Assembly (NCBI RefSeq): GCF_001427795.1
Contig: NZ_LMHJ01000002.1
Coordinates: 124,001-188,000, forward strand
From: Nocardioides sp. Root682
Lineage (GTDB): Bacteria; Actinomycetota; Actinomycetes; Propionibacteriales; Nocardioidaceae
Reading direction: 5' to 3'
DNA: 64,000 nt
The position numbers were made by a program, and so were the translations under genes. Below the pieces are notes generated by a model that was given only the letters and a program-made list of their open reading frames with translations, searched no databases and had not been told where the DNA came from. Shown in pieces: positions 43,497 through 51,888 of this stretch (position 1 is its first letter; every line of letters begins with the position of its first letter).

Positions 43497-44933
43497 TCAG
43501 TAGGCGAAGGCGAGCGGGCGGTCGTCGCCGGTGTCGGCCGCTTCGTCGGGCGAGGGCAGCTCGTCGGCTCCCTTGGCGATCCAGGTGAACAGGAGTCGCA
43601 GCTCGACGACGGCCAGGACGCCGTACACCGCGGTCAGGGTGAGCAGCGAGATCCACGCCTCGGTGGTGCTCAGGCCGGGCGAGACGGAGTGCTCGGTCGT
43701 CATCAGGCCGAAGACCGCCCAGGGCTGGCGACCCATCTCGGTGAAGATCCAGCCGAACGAGTTGGCGAACAGCGGCAGGAAGGGCAGTGCCACGGCGGCC
43801 GTGAGGACGGCACGTCCTTGCGGGGACCGGCCGCCGCGGGTCACCCACAGGATCCAGGTGGCGACGACGGCGCCGGCCATGCCGAGGCCCATCATCAGCC
43901 GGAAGGTCCAGTAGGTCAGCGGGATGACCGGCGTGTAGTCGCCGGGGGAGTAGTACGCCGCGCCGGGGTCGGTGCCGTACTGCTCCTGGTAGCGCTCCCG
44001 GAGGTCGTTGATCCCCTCGACCTCGCCGCCGGGGGTGCCGGTCGCGAGGAAGGAGAGCATCCCCGGGATCTTGATCCCGAAGGTCTCCTTCTCGCCGTCC
44101 AGCGTGCCGAGCTGGAAGATCGAGAAGTCGGCGGGCTTCTCGGTGTCGTAGAGGCCCTCGGCCGCCGCCATCTTCATCGGCTGGACCTCGGTCATGATCT
44201 TGCCCTGGAAGTCACCGCTGACGATGACGCCGAGCGCGGCGAGCAGCACGATCCCCGCACCGGTGCGCACGGCGGTGCGGTACATCGCGCGATCGGTGTC
44301 CTTCTTCGCGCGCTGCAGGTGCCACAGGGCGATGCCGACGACGAAGGCGGCGCCGGTCATGTACGCCGACAGCATCACGTGGGGGAACGTCACGAGCTGG
44401 ACCTTGTTGAACATGACCGCCGCGAAGTCGTTCATCTCGGCGCGGCCCGTGTCCGGGTTGTAGGCGAAGCCGACGGGGTTCTGCATCCACGAGTTCGCCG
44501 CCAGGATGAAGTACGACGACAGCAGGGTGCCGATGTGGAACAGCACCATGCACGCCGCGTGCAGCTTCTCCGGCAGCCGGTCCCAGCCGAAGATCCACAG
44601 TCCGAGGAACGTGGACTCGAGGAAGAAGGCGAGCAGGCCCTCGATCGCGAGCGGGGCGCCGAAGACGTCGCCCACGAAGCGCGAGTAGTCGCTCCAGTTC
44701 ATCCCGAACTGGAACTCCTGGACGATGCCCGTGACGACACCGATCGCCACGTTGATGAGGAAGAGCTTGCCGAAGAACTTCGTGAGCCGGAGCCACCGTT
44801 CGTCGCGGGTGCGCAGCCAGTTGATCTCGTAGCCGGCGATGATCGCCGACAGGCCGATCGTGATCGGGACGAACAGGAAGTGATAGACGGTCGTGATGGC
44901 GAACTGCCACCGCGCGATGTCGGTCGGGTCCAC
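43497..44933 (-). CDS. cydA: cytochrome bd oxidase subunit I
   Basis: 478 residues. DIARWQFAITTVYHFLFVPITIGLS carries H18, the equivalent of the haem ligand near the N-terminus. GNWSDYSR-like text, EGLLAFFLESTFLGLWIFGWDRL and the GRQPW quinol-site motif (FTEMGRQPWAVFG) are present, and the periplasmic Q-loop is of the short type. It oxidises menaquinol and reduces O2 to water at very low oxygen. It heads the operon cydA-cydB-cydDC-usp-usp-flavodoxin; a DevR-like box is about 86 nt upstream, suggesting hypoxic induction. Confidence 0.97.
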   Translation of the reverse strand: MDPTDIARWQFAITTVYHFLFVPITIGLSAIIAGYEINWLRTRDERWLRLTKFFGKLFLINVAIGVVTGIVQEFQFGMNWSDYSRFVGDVFGAPLAIEGLLAFFLESTFLGLWIFGWDRLPEKLHAACMVLFHIGTLLSSYFILAANSWMQNPVGFAYNPDTGRAEMNDFAAVMFNKVQLVTFPHVMLSAYMTGAAFVVGIALWHLQRAKKDTDRAMYRTAVRTGAGIVLLAALGVIVSGDFQGKIMTEVQPMKMAAAEGLYDTEKPADFSIFQLGTLDGEKETFGIKIPGMLSFLATGTPGGEVEGINDLRERYQEQYGTDPGAAYYSPGDYTPVIPLTYWTFRLMMGLGMAGAVVATWILWVTRGGRSPQGRAVLTAAVALPFLPLFANSFGWIFTEMGRQPWAVFGLMTTEHSVSPGLSTTEAWISLLTLTAVYGVLAVVELRLLFTWIAKGADELPSPDEAADTGDDRPLAFAY

Positions 44934-45018
44934 AGGAGCTCCTGGCTGGTCGGGCTGTCGCGTTTCACGCTAGGAGTGACCGGCCGACCGGCCCCACGGC
45001 CCGAATGCCCCTTCCCTC

Positions 45019-45032
45019 GGGACCTTTGGCCC
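45019..45032. promoter_or_regulatory. DevR-like box upstream of the cyd operon
   Basis: GGGACCTTTGGCCC, 13 of 14 matches to the local consensus GGGACCTTCGGCCC. It is the only candidate operator in the 114-nt gap between the nitroreductase stop and cydA start, about 86 nt before the cydA ATG. Confidence 0.65.
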
Positions 45033-45047
45033 CCGGGAATGCTCAGG

Positions 45048-46031
45048 TCAGCGCGAGAGGACCTCGTCCAGCGGACGACGAGCGGTGCGGGGCAGCGCTC
45101 GTCGCCCGATCACCTGCCAGCCCACGCGGACCAGCAACAGCGGCTCGAACGCACCCGCGAGCAGCGTCCGCCCGATCTCGCGGCGGGTGCTCTCGACCTC
45201 GATCGGCTGGGTCATCGGCACCACCGACATGCCTGCGCGCGTGGCCTCCAGCCACAGGGCACTGAGTGCCTCCCCGACGCGGAGCCAGCTGCCCACGTCG
45301 TCGGAGCCGGCACCGAGCGCGATCACCCGGTCGCCGCTGTGGATCACCAGACGGGTGTCCTCGAGGACCCCGAGGCGGAACCGTCCCCGCGGGTGCAGAG
45401 GGTCGGGGTGGTCGGGGAGCAGGTCGCTGGGGATGCCCTCGTCGCCCGGGCGGTCGATCCAGCTCTCCTGCTCCTCGAGCCGTTCGGGGTCGATCTCCAG
45501 GGCGGTCAGTGCCTGGTTCGCCAGCAGCTCGAGGCGGAACCGGTCCGCGTTGTCGGTCACCGCCACGGCATCGACTGTCCACGCCGTGGCGATCCGGCAG
45601 AGCGCCGCGAGCTGGTCCTCGGGCACCGGCCAAGCGGTGAAGCGGCGGCGGTCGGTGCAGCGGGCGCGCATCAGCTCGATGTCAGCCGGCAGTGGCGGAT
45701 GATGTGCCGTGCGTGCGACGAACACCCGGGCGAGCACGGTCTCATCGCCCGGGGGCAGGTGTTCGACGACAGGTTCCCAGCCGAGTGCCTGCGCGGCGAA
45801 CCGGAGGTGGTGCAGGGCAGCCCCGCAGCTGATCGTCAGGTTGCGGCCCCGGGGGTCCGACGTCACCAGCCGCCGGTCCGGGTCGGCCCGCAGCGTGATG
45901 GCGCGGCCGTCGTACTCCCACCGCCAGGGCTGGGTGTTGTGGACGCTGGGAGCCAGGCACGCCAGCTCGACGAGACGCTCGATCACCGCCATGGGTGCGG
46001 TCTCGGTGCGCGGGTTGGCTCGCGTCGTCAT
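45048..46031 (-). CDS. Acg-type nitroreductase family protein
   Basis: 327 residues, ATG at 46031 preceded by AGGAGGACACC (strong ribosome-binding site). N-terminal AVIERLVELACLAPSVHNTQPWRWEYDG is the family FMN-site motif (PSxHNTQPW). The mid-part DRRRFTAWPVPEDQL and C-terminal GWQVIGRRALPRTARRPLDEVL match the Acg/Rv2032-Rv3131 group. In mycobacteria these are strongly DevR-induced and proposed to sequester FMN. It is divergent from devR with a DevR-like box between them and precedes cydA on the same strand. Confidence 0.9.
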   Translation of the reverse strand: MTTRANPRTETAPMAVIERLVELACLAPSVHNTQPWRWEYDGRAITLRADPDRRLVTSDPRGRNLTISCGAALHHLRFAAQALGWEPVVEHLPPGDETVLARVFVARTAHHPPLPADIELMRARCTDRRRFTAWPVPEDQLAALCRIATAWTVDAVAVTDNADRFRLELLANQALTALEIDPERLEEQESWIDRPGDEGIPSDLLPDHPDPLHPRGRFRLGVLEDTRLVIHSGDRVIALGAGSDDVGSWLRVGEALSALWLEATRAGMSVVPMTQPIEVESTRREIGRTLLAGAFEPLLLVRVGWQVIGRRALPRTARRPLDEVLSR

Positions 46032-46085
46032 GGTGTCCTCCTGCTCTTCCTGCACCACTGTTCCTGCGCACTCGGGGACCGGGCA

Positions 46086-46099
46086 GGGTCGAAGGTCCT
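46086..46099. promoter_or_regulatory. DevR-like box between the nitroreductase and devR genes
   Basis: GGGTCGAAGGTCCT; its complement matches the consensus at 12 of 14 positions. It lies 55 nt upstream of the nitroreductase ATG and 59 nt upstream of the response-regulator GTG, so it could serve both divergent genes and give autoregulation. Confidence 0.6.
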
Positions 46100-46157
46100 T
46101 TCCTGACAGGAACACCGTCCTCGCGCGAGGCCCATGGATCGCGGCTACGTTGGGAAC

Positions 46158-46826
46158 GTGAGCGAAGCACCGACCGCGGACACCCAGCCGATACGCGTCT
46201 ATCTCCTCGACGACCACGAGATGATCCGGCGCGGGATCCGCGACCTCCTCGAGAGCGAGGGCGACATCGTGGTGGTCGGCGAGTCCGACTCCGCCCGGGA
46301 GGCGACCAGCCGGATCCCCGCGTTGCGGCCCGACGTCGCGATCCTCGACGGGCGCCTGCCCGACGGCTCCGGCATCGATGTGTGCCGTGACATCCGCTCG
46401 CAGGATCCATCGATCAAGGCGCTCATCCTGACGTCGTACGACGACGACGACGCGCTCTTCTCCGCGATCATGGCCGGGGCAGCCGGATACGTCCTCAAGC
46501 AGGTCCGCGGCAACGACCTGCTCGACATCGTGCGGCGCGTGGCCGCCGGCCAGTCGACCCTCGACCCGTCGGTGACGGCGCAGGTGCTGGAGCGGATCCG
46601 CACCGGGCCGCCGGTCAACAAGGAGCTCGAGTCGCTGACCGAGCAGGAGCTGCGGGTCCTGGACCTGATCGGGAAGGGCCTCACCAACCGGCAGATCGCC
46701 CAGGAGCTCTTCCTGGCCGAGAAGACGATCAAGAACTACGTCTCGTCGCTGCTCGCCAAGCTCGGTATGTCCAGCCGGACCCAGGCCGCGATCTACGCAG
46801 TGAAGAACAACCCGACCCCGGAGTGA
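46158..46826 (+). CDS. devR: DevR/DosR-type NarL-family response regulator
   Basis: 222 residues from GTG 46158; an in-frame ATG at 46134 would add eight. Receiver domain with acidic pocket D18-D19, phospho-acceptor D64 (AILDGRLPDG), T92 and K114. The C-terminal LuxR-type helix-turn-helix has LTNRQIAQELFLAEKTIKNYVSSLLAKLGM, almost identical to mycobacterial DevR, with the DNA-contact residues equivalent to K179, K182 and N183 conserved (here K189, K192, N193). It should be phosphorylated by the DevS-like kinase encoded at 50.1 kb. In mycobacteria the pair senses hypoxia, NO and CO. Confidence 0.93.
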   Translation: MSEAPTADTQPIRVYLLDDHEMIRRGIRDLLESEGDIVVVGESDSAREATSRIPALRPDVAILDGRLPDGSGIDVCRDIRSQDPSIKALILTSYDDDDALFSAIMAGAAGYVLKQVRGNDLLDIVRRVAAGQSTLDPSVTAQVLERIRTGPPVNKELESLTEQELRVLDLIGKGLTNRQIAQELFLAEKTIKNYVSSLLAKLGMSSRTQAAIYAVKNNPTPE

Positions 46827-46856
46827 CCCGGATCGGGTCTTCGTGAGTGACCGGCC

Positions 46857-48386
46857 TCAGCGCACCGCGTGGGGCCTGATGAGGGCGCACGCCAGCGCCG
46901 CACACTCGTCGATGGACCCGGTCGTGTCGATCACCCGACTCGCGGGCCACGGGTCGGCCTCGCGGCGCAGCTCGGCGGCGACGTGTTCGTCGGCGTCCGA
47001 GATGCCGCGCCTGTTGCCGATCCTCGCCACTGCCGTCGCAGGATCGACGTCGCAGCGGAGCTCCACCACATCGACCGACACGTCGGACGCCATCGACAGT
47101 GCCTGCTGTCGCTCGTTCGCCCGGGTCCAGGAAGCGTCCAGCACGACGGACTCGCCGCGCCGCAGGAGCAGCTCCGCCCTCCGCAGGAGCTCGCGGTAGG
47201 TCGCTGCGGTGTGCTCGGCGTCGTAGATGCCGTGACCCACCGGCGCTGCGGCCGACACCGAGGGATCGACGCCGGACAGCTCCTTGCGCACGCGATCGCT
47301 GCTGATGGTCACCATGCCGAGACGGTCCGCGATCGCACCGGCGAGGGTCGACTTGCCGCACCCCGGCGGGCCTCCCACGAGGACCAGCTTGACCGCGCCC
47401 GCCCGCAGGTGGCTCAGCGCGATCTTCGCGAACAGGTCGACCTCCGGCGGGTGGTCTGCACCGGTCTGCGCGGCGCGGAGGCACGCGACCTTGGCGCGGA
47501 CGAAGGCCCGGTAGGCGATGAAGTGGTTCATCAGCGAGACCGGAGCGGGATCGTCCAGGAGCGCGGCCCAGACGGCCACCAGCTGGCGGCCGGCGTCGCC
47601 GGCTCCCAGCGCCTCGAGCCCCATGGCGAGGAAGGAGACGTCATCGAGCCGGTCGACGTACCGGAGCTGGTCGTCGAACTCCAGGCAGTCGAGCAGGCGC
47701 GGTCCGTCCGGCAGGCAGAAGACGTCGTCAGGGGTCAGGTCGCCGTGCCCGTCGATGATGGCGCCGCGGGCGATGCGATCCTCGAACAGGGCCTCGCGTC
47801 CGTCGAGATACCGGCGGACGAGTGAGGTGATCTCGTCCAGGACGCCGGGGTTGATGAAGGTGTCACGGAACTGGGCGGACTCGGACAGGTTGGCCTCCCA
47901 GCGGCGCCGGAGCGCCGCGACCGTGCCGGCCTGCTCGATGGCGGGGCTGCTCGACGCGCCAGCGTGGAAGCCGGCGATCACCCGAGCGATCCGGGTCAGG
48001 TCGGGCCCGATGTTGGCGGCGCTCCGGACGCGGCTCGAGAGCCGGTACTGCTCCGGCAGCCGGCGCATCACCACCACGGGCTCGGACACCCCCGAGGGAT
48101 CGTCGAGACTGCCCACGCCGAGGTAGACGTCCGGAGCCATCCGGCGGTTCAGCTCGACCTCGCGACCACACACGGATCGTCGCTGGTCGACCTCGCGGAA
48201 GTCGAGGAAGCCCAGGCCCACCGGCTTCTTGAACTTGTAGGCACGATCGCCCAGGAACAGCACCACCCCGGAGTGCGTCTCCCGCAGGTCGCACCACGGT
48301 GTCCACGGCTGTTCCGCGGGCGCCATCTGGCCGCCGTCCGGCAGACCACGGTGCAGCTCGGCGGTCAAGGTGTGCCGCTGGCTCAT
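46857..48386 (-). CDS. two-domain APH-like kinase plus P-loop ATPase (Rv2004c type)
   Basis: 509 residues. The N-terminal half is an aminoglycoside-phosphotransferase-like kinase fold: TLTxEL, YKFKKPVGLGFLDF (ATP Lys), then IDGHGDLTPDDVF (Brenner HGDLxxD) and LLDCLEFDD. The C-terminal half is a zeta-toxin/AAA-like P-loop kinase: VLVGGPPGCGKSTLAGAIADRLG, then VVLDASWTRANERQQA. This fusion is the family of Rv2004c, a DevR-regulon gene in M. tuberculosis; the substrate is unknown. It is encoded 7 nt after the alcohol dehydrogenase gene and converges on devR. GTG at 48389 is an alternative start. Confidence 0.85.
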   Translation of the reverse strand: MSQRHTLTAELHRGLPDGGQMAPAEQPWTPWCDLRETHSGVVLFLGDRAYKFKKPVGLGFLDFREVDQRRSVCGREVELNRRMAPDVYLGVGSLDDPSGVSEPVVVMRRLPEQYRLSSRVRSAANIGPDLTRIARVIAGFHAGASSSPAIEQAGTVAALRRRWEANLSESAQFRDTFINPGVLDEITSLVRRYLDGREALFEDRIARGAIIDGHGDLTPDDVFCLPDGPRLLDCLEFDDQLRYVDRLDDVSFLAMGLEALGAGDAGRQLVAVWAALLDDPAPVSLMNHFIAYRAFVRAKVACLRAAQTGADHPPEVDLFAKIALSHLRAGAVKLVLVGGPPGCGKSTLAGAIADRLGMVTISSDRVRKELSGVDPSVSAAAPVGHGIYDAEHTAATYRELLRRAELLLRRGESVVLDASWTRANERQQALSMASDVSVDVVELRCDVDPATAVARIGNRRGISDADEHVAAELRREADPWPASRVIDTTGSIDECAALACALIRPHAVR

Positions 48387-48393
48387 CACGAGC

Positions 48394-49410
48394 TCAGAAC
48401 TCGAAGACGATCCGTGCGGTCGTTCGGCCGGCGAGCACGTCCGCCATCGCGTCGTTGACCTCGTCGAGCTTCCGGGACTCGGCGATCACCCGGGTCCGGC
48501 CCCGGGCGTGCAGCTCGAAGACCTCGGCCAGGTCCTGGCGACTGCCGACGATCGAGCCGATGACCGAGATGCCCTTGAGCACCGTGGGGAAGATCGGCAA
48601 CGCCATCGGCCCCTCGGCCTCCGGAGGCAGAGCCACGCAGACCAGGCGCCCTCCGCGGCGCAACGACGTGAAGGCCTGCTCGAAGACCGACGGCGACGCC
48701 GCGAGGACGATCGCCACGTCCGCTCCTCCGAGCGCCTCGATGGCGGCCACCGGGTCGGTCGTCCGGGCGTTCACGACGTGGTCGGCGCCGAGGTCCCGGG
48801 CCATGTCGAGCTTGGTGTCGTCGACGTCGACGGCGATGACGGTGCCGCCGACCAGGCGCGCGTACTGGACGGTGAGGTGGCCCAGGCCACCGATGCCGAA
48901 GACGGCGACCCGCTCGGCCGGTCTGATCCGCGCGACCTTGACGGCCTTGTACGTCGTCACGCCCGCGCAGGCGAGGGGCGCGGCGTCGAAGCTGGTGACG
49001 CCATCGGGCACCGGGACGACGTACTTCGCGTCCGCGACGGCGTACTCCGCGAAGGCCCCGTCGAACGAGTAGCCGGTGTTGCGCTGCTCCTCGCACAGCG
49101 TCTCCCAGCCACTGATGCAGTGGTCGCAGTGGCCGCAGGCGTGGCCCAGCCAGGGCAGGGCGACCCGGTCCCCGATGGCGCGTTCGACGACGCCGTCGCC
49201 GAGTGCCTCGACGACGCCGACGCCTTCGTGACCCGGCACGAACGGCGGTGAGGGCTTGACCGGCCAGTCGCCGTGCGCGGCGTGGATGTCGGTGTGGCAC
49301 AGGCCGCTGGCCTCGATCCGGACCAAGACCTCCCCGGGGCCGGGGGTCGGGACGGGGCGGTCCTCGAGCGTGAGTGGAGCGGTGAACTTGTGGACGACGG
49401 CGGCTTTCAT
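48394..49410 (-). CDS. adhP: zinc-dependent alcohol dehydrogenase (AdhP type)
   Basis: 338 residues. It oxidises primary alcohols or reduces aldehydes with NAD(H). Catalytic zinc ligands lie in ASGLCHTDIHAAHGDWP and PGHEGVGVVEAL; the structural zinc site is CGHCDHCISGWETLC (four Cys). The Rossmann motif is VFGIGGLGHLTVQYARL with the NAD-type acidic VDVDD strand end. The gene precedes the Rv2004c-like kinase with a 7-nt gap. Fermentative NADH disposal at low oxygen fits the island, although no DevR-like box is visible in the 118 nt before it. Confidence 0.93.
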   Translation of the reverse strand: MKAAVVHKFTAPLTLEDRPVPTPGPGEVLVRIEASGLCHTDIHAAHGDWPVKPSPPFVPGHEGVGVVEALGDGVVERAIGDRVALPWLGHACGHCDHCISGWETLCEEQRNTGYSFDGAFAEYAVADAKYVVPVPDGVTSFDAAPLACAGVTTYKAVKVARIRPAERVAVFGIGGLGHLTVQYARLVGGTVIAVDVDDTKLDMARDLGADHVVNARTTDPVAAIEALGGADVAIVLAASPSVFEQAFTSLRRGGRLVCVALPPEAEGPMALPIFPTVLKGISVIGSIVGSRQDLAEVFELHARGRTRVIAESRKLDEVNDAMADVLAGRTTARIVFEF

Positions 49411-49502
49411 CGGCTTCTCCGGGGATGAGGGGGGACGGTGGTCAGGGTGAGGTCAGGAGGCGCCGGCGTACCCGGCGAATCAAGCGGTCGGCGAGATGCT
49501 GC

Positions 49503-49536
49503 CGAGCTGAGCAGGCCCCCCGGCCTGCTCAGCTCG
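49503..49536 (-). terminator. perfect 15-bp-stem hairpin at the end of the PNPOx-like gene
   Basis: Arms 49503-49517 and 49522-49536 are perfectly complementary (CGAGCTGAGCAGGCC) around a CCCC loop. The stop codon of the minus-strand PNPOx-like gene lies within it. It is the strongest hairpin in the window and probably stops transcription before adhP. Confidence 0.7.
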
Positions 49537-49939
49537 ACGACACGGGGGGCTGCAGCCGGCGGCCCGTCACCGAGCGCACCACGATCCGCAGCCCCAGGAC
49601 ACGGGGACCGGTGACCCAGGGTGCCGGGCCGTCGCCGACCCGTTCCTGACGCTCGCAGCGGCCACGGAGCAGGACGCTCCAGCCGCTGTGGTGCTCCTCG
49701 TCGATCTGGTCCACCTCGAACGCGACGTCCCGGTCCGCGCACTCGCGGGCCATCTGGGAGTAGGCGGTGGTGCGGAGGACGAGCGTGTCGCCCTCCGCCG
49801 CAAAGTTCACAGGGAGGACGGACACACCCTCGCTGCCCGCCCACGCGACCCGGCCGATCGGACTGCTGCGCACCAGTTGCCAGCACTCCTCATCACTGAG
49901 GACGACGAGCCTTCCTGGGTGTCGGTCAGCGATCTGCAC
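49529..49939 (-). CDS. PNPOx-fold flavin-binding protein (first of two flanking DevS)
   Basis: 136 residues. The GTG at 49939 (VQIADRHPGRL) is preceded by AGAGGTGG at good spacing; a GTG at 49948 is possible. Typical pyridoxamine-5'-phosphate-oxidase-like features: LSDEECWQLVRSSPIGRVAW, GVSVLPVNFAAEGDTLVLRT, VAFEVDQIDEEHHSGWSVLLRGRCER. Such small proteins bind FMN, F420 or haem and often act in redox stress; relatives occur in mycobacterial dormancy regulons. Divergent from devS, with DevR-like motifs between them. Confidence 0.88.
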   Translation of the reverse strand: MQIADRHPGRLVVLSDEECWQLVRSSPIGRVAWAGSEGVSVLPVNFAAEGDTLVLRTTAYSQMARECADRDVAFEVDQIDEEHHSGWSVLLRGRCERQERVGDGPAPWVTGPRVLGLRIVVRSVTGRRLQPPVSSS

Positions 49940-50003
49940 GGGAACCACCTCTTTCGGGGACGTCTCGATCCTCGCCGCCGTGGTGGCTGCCGGACAGGTC
50001 CGT

Positions 50004-50032
50004 GGGTCCTTGAGGTTCGGGTCTTTCGGCCT
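50004..50032. promoter_or_regulatory. tandem DevR-like half-motifs upstream of devS
   Basis: GGGTCTTTCGGCCT at 50019-50032 matches the consensus at 11 of 14 positions. A weaker copy GGGTCCTTGAGGTT (8 of 14) sits exactly 15 nt upstream at 50004-50017. They lie about 60-88 nt before the devS ATG and 65-93 nt from the divergent PNPOx-like gene. Confidence 0.5.
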
Positions 50033-50091
50033 CTTGCGCCCTGCGGCGCTGCTAGCGTGAAAGACGGAGTCTCGGATGAGATGGGGGAGTC

Positions 50092-51813
50092 ATGGGTGTG
50101 GCCGGCGAGAGTCGCGAGGAGCCGGCGAGAGTCGATCTCGACCTCGATCGCGTCGAGTTCGAGGACCTGGTGCGCGCCGTGCTCGACCGCATGCACGGTG
50201 CTCTCGACCAGCAGGCGCGACTGCAGCTGCTCCTCGACGCCGTGGTCACGATCTCGGCTGACCTGAGCCTCGACGGCGTCCTGTCGCGGATCGTGGCGAT
50301 CGCCAGCCGCCTGGTCGATGCGGAGTACGCCGCGCTCGGGGTGCTGAGCGCGGGCCGGCGACGGCGACTGCGCACCTTCATCCACCACGGCATCTCCGAC
50401 GACATGGCCGCCGTGATCGGCGAGCTGCCGACCGGGCACGGACTGCTCGGCCTGATCATCGATCGACCCGAGCCGCTGCGCCTGCACGACATCGCCGAGC
50501 ACCCGTCGTCATACGGCTTCCCGGAGAACCACCCACCGATGAGCTCGTTTCTCGGGGTCCCCGTGCGGATCCGGGACCGCGTGTTCGGCAACCTCTACCT
50601 GACCGAGAAGGTGGGCGGGGGCGACTTCACCGTCGAGGACGAGGAAGTGGTCGTCGCCCTGGCCGCCGCAGCCGGCGTCGCCATCGAGAACGCCCGCCTC
50701 TACGAGGAGACGACCACCCGGGAGACCTGGTCCCGGGCGACGGCTGCGATCGCGGCTGCGGTCGCGGACCCGGAGTCGGTGGACGATGCCTATGCCGCGG
50801 TCGTCGAGCAGGCGCGCGAGGTCGGGAGGGCCGATGCCGCGTGGATCCTCGTCGACGGCCCGGACGGTGACCAGCAGGTCGTCGCGATCGCCGGGATGGC
50901 GTTCTCGGGCGAGGCACTCGCCTCCCTGCCGGCGGCCGACGTCGCTGCGCAGGGCGCCCTGGAGAAGGGCGAGTGTTGCGCGATCGAGGACATCACCGAG
51001 GCCGGCGGCGCCGCCGGCATCCCCGGCCTGCCGGAGATCGGCCCGCTCCTCGCGGTCCCCTTCTCGCCATCGGCGGCCGTCCACGGCACGCTGTCCCTGG
51101 CCTGGTCCACCCAGAACGAGGACCGCTACTACCTGCTCGACACCCAGCTCGTGACGTCGTACGCCGAGCAGGCGGCCCTGACCATGCAGCTGAGCGAGGC
51201 ACGCGACGAGCAGCGTCGCCTCGCGGTCTTCGAGGACCGCGACCGGATCGGTCGTGACCTCCACGACCTGGTCATCCAGCGACTCTTCGCCGTCGGTCTC
51301 GGACTCCAGGGCGCCACCCGCCTCGTCGAACGCCCGGAGGTGGCCGCCCGTCTCGAGCAGGCCGTCGACGACCTGGACGCCACCATCAAGGACATCCGCC
51401 GCGCGATCTTCGGCCTGAGCTCGCTCGACACGGCAGGTGACATCCAGGCCGAGGTCACCCGGCTCGTCGAACGCGCCTCGTCGACGCTGAAGTTCAAGCC
51501 GACCCTGCGGTTCGAGGGTCCGGTCCGGACCCTCGTGCCCCCGGAGCTGGCGCCCGACCTGCTGGCCGTCCTGGCCGAGGGCCTGTCCAACGCCAGCCGT
51601 CACGCCGAGGCGACGGCGATCTCGGTCATCGTCGCCGTCGGCGACCAGGTGGTGCTCACCGTCAGGGACAACGGCAAGGGCATGGAGTCGACCGGCGCCG
51701 AGAGCGGCCTGGCCAACATCCGGATCCGGGCCCTGCAACGGGGCGGGACGCTGGCCGTCGACTCCGGGGCCGGGCGGGGTACGACGTTGACCTGGTCGGT
51801 GCCGCGGCGCTGA
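50092..51813 (+). CDS. devS: DevS/DosS-type haem sensor histidine kinase
   Basis: 573 residues, ATG after GGGGGAG. Two GAF domains (about 55-205 and 225-370), then HisKA_3 dimerisation (DRDRIGRDLHDLVIQRLFAVGLGLQG) with phospho-acceptor H391, and a HATPase domain (EGLSNASRHAEAT; VRDNGKGM; GLANIRIRA). In GAF-1 the segment GFPENHPPMSSFLGVPVR aligns with GFPPYHPPMRTFLGVPVR around haem ligand H149 of M. tuberculosis DosS, giving H147 here. It should sense O2/NO/CO through b-type haem and phosphorylate the DevR encoded 3.3 kb upstream. The gene is separated from devR by three others, an unusual split. Confidence 0.93.
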   Translation: MGVAGESREEPARVDLDLDRVEFEDLVRAVLDRMHGALDQQARLQLLLDAVVTISADLSLDGVLSRIVAIASRLVDAEYAALGVLSAGRRRRLRTFIHHGISDDMAAVIGELPTGHGLLGLIIDRPEPLRLHDIAEHPSSYGFPENHPPMSSFLGVPVRIRDRVFGNLYLTEKVGGGDFTVEDEEVVVALAAAAGVAIENARLYEETTTRETWSRATAAIAAAVADPESVDDAYAAVVEQAREVGRADAAWILVDGPDGDQQVVAIAGMAFSGEALASLPAADVAAQGALEKGECCAIEDITEAGGAAGIPGLPEIGPLLAVPFSPSAAVHGTLSLAWSTQNEDRYYLLDTQLVTSYAEQAALTMQLSEARDEQRRLAVFEDRDRIGRDLHDLVIQRLFAVGLGLQGATRLVERPEVAARLEQAVDDLDATIKDIRRAIFGLSSLDTAGDIQAEVTRLVERASSTLKFKPTLRFEGPVRTLVPPELAPDLLAVLAEGLSNASRHAEATAISVIVAVGDQVVLTVRDNGKGMESTGAESGLANIRIRALQRGGTLAVDSGAGRGTTLTWSVPRR

Positions 51814-51839
51814 CGACCTGACCTCCTGACCGCGGATCG

Positions 51840-51853
51840 AGGACCTTCGGCCC
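51840..51853. promoter_or_regulatory. DevR-like box upstream of the second PNPOx-like gene
   Basis: AGGACCTTCGGCCC, 13 of 14 matches to the local consensus, 35 nt before the ATG at 51889 and just after the devS stop. Confidence 0.65.
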
Positions 51854-51888
51854 TCCCGGGCCGCGGTCCGGGACGTCAGGATCGAAGC

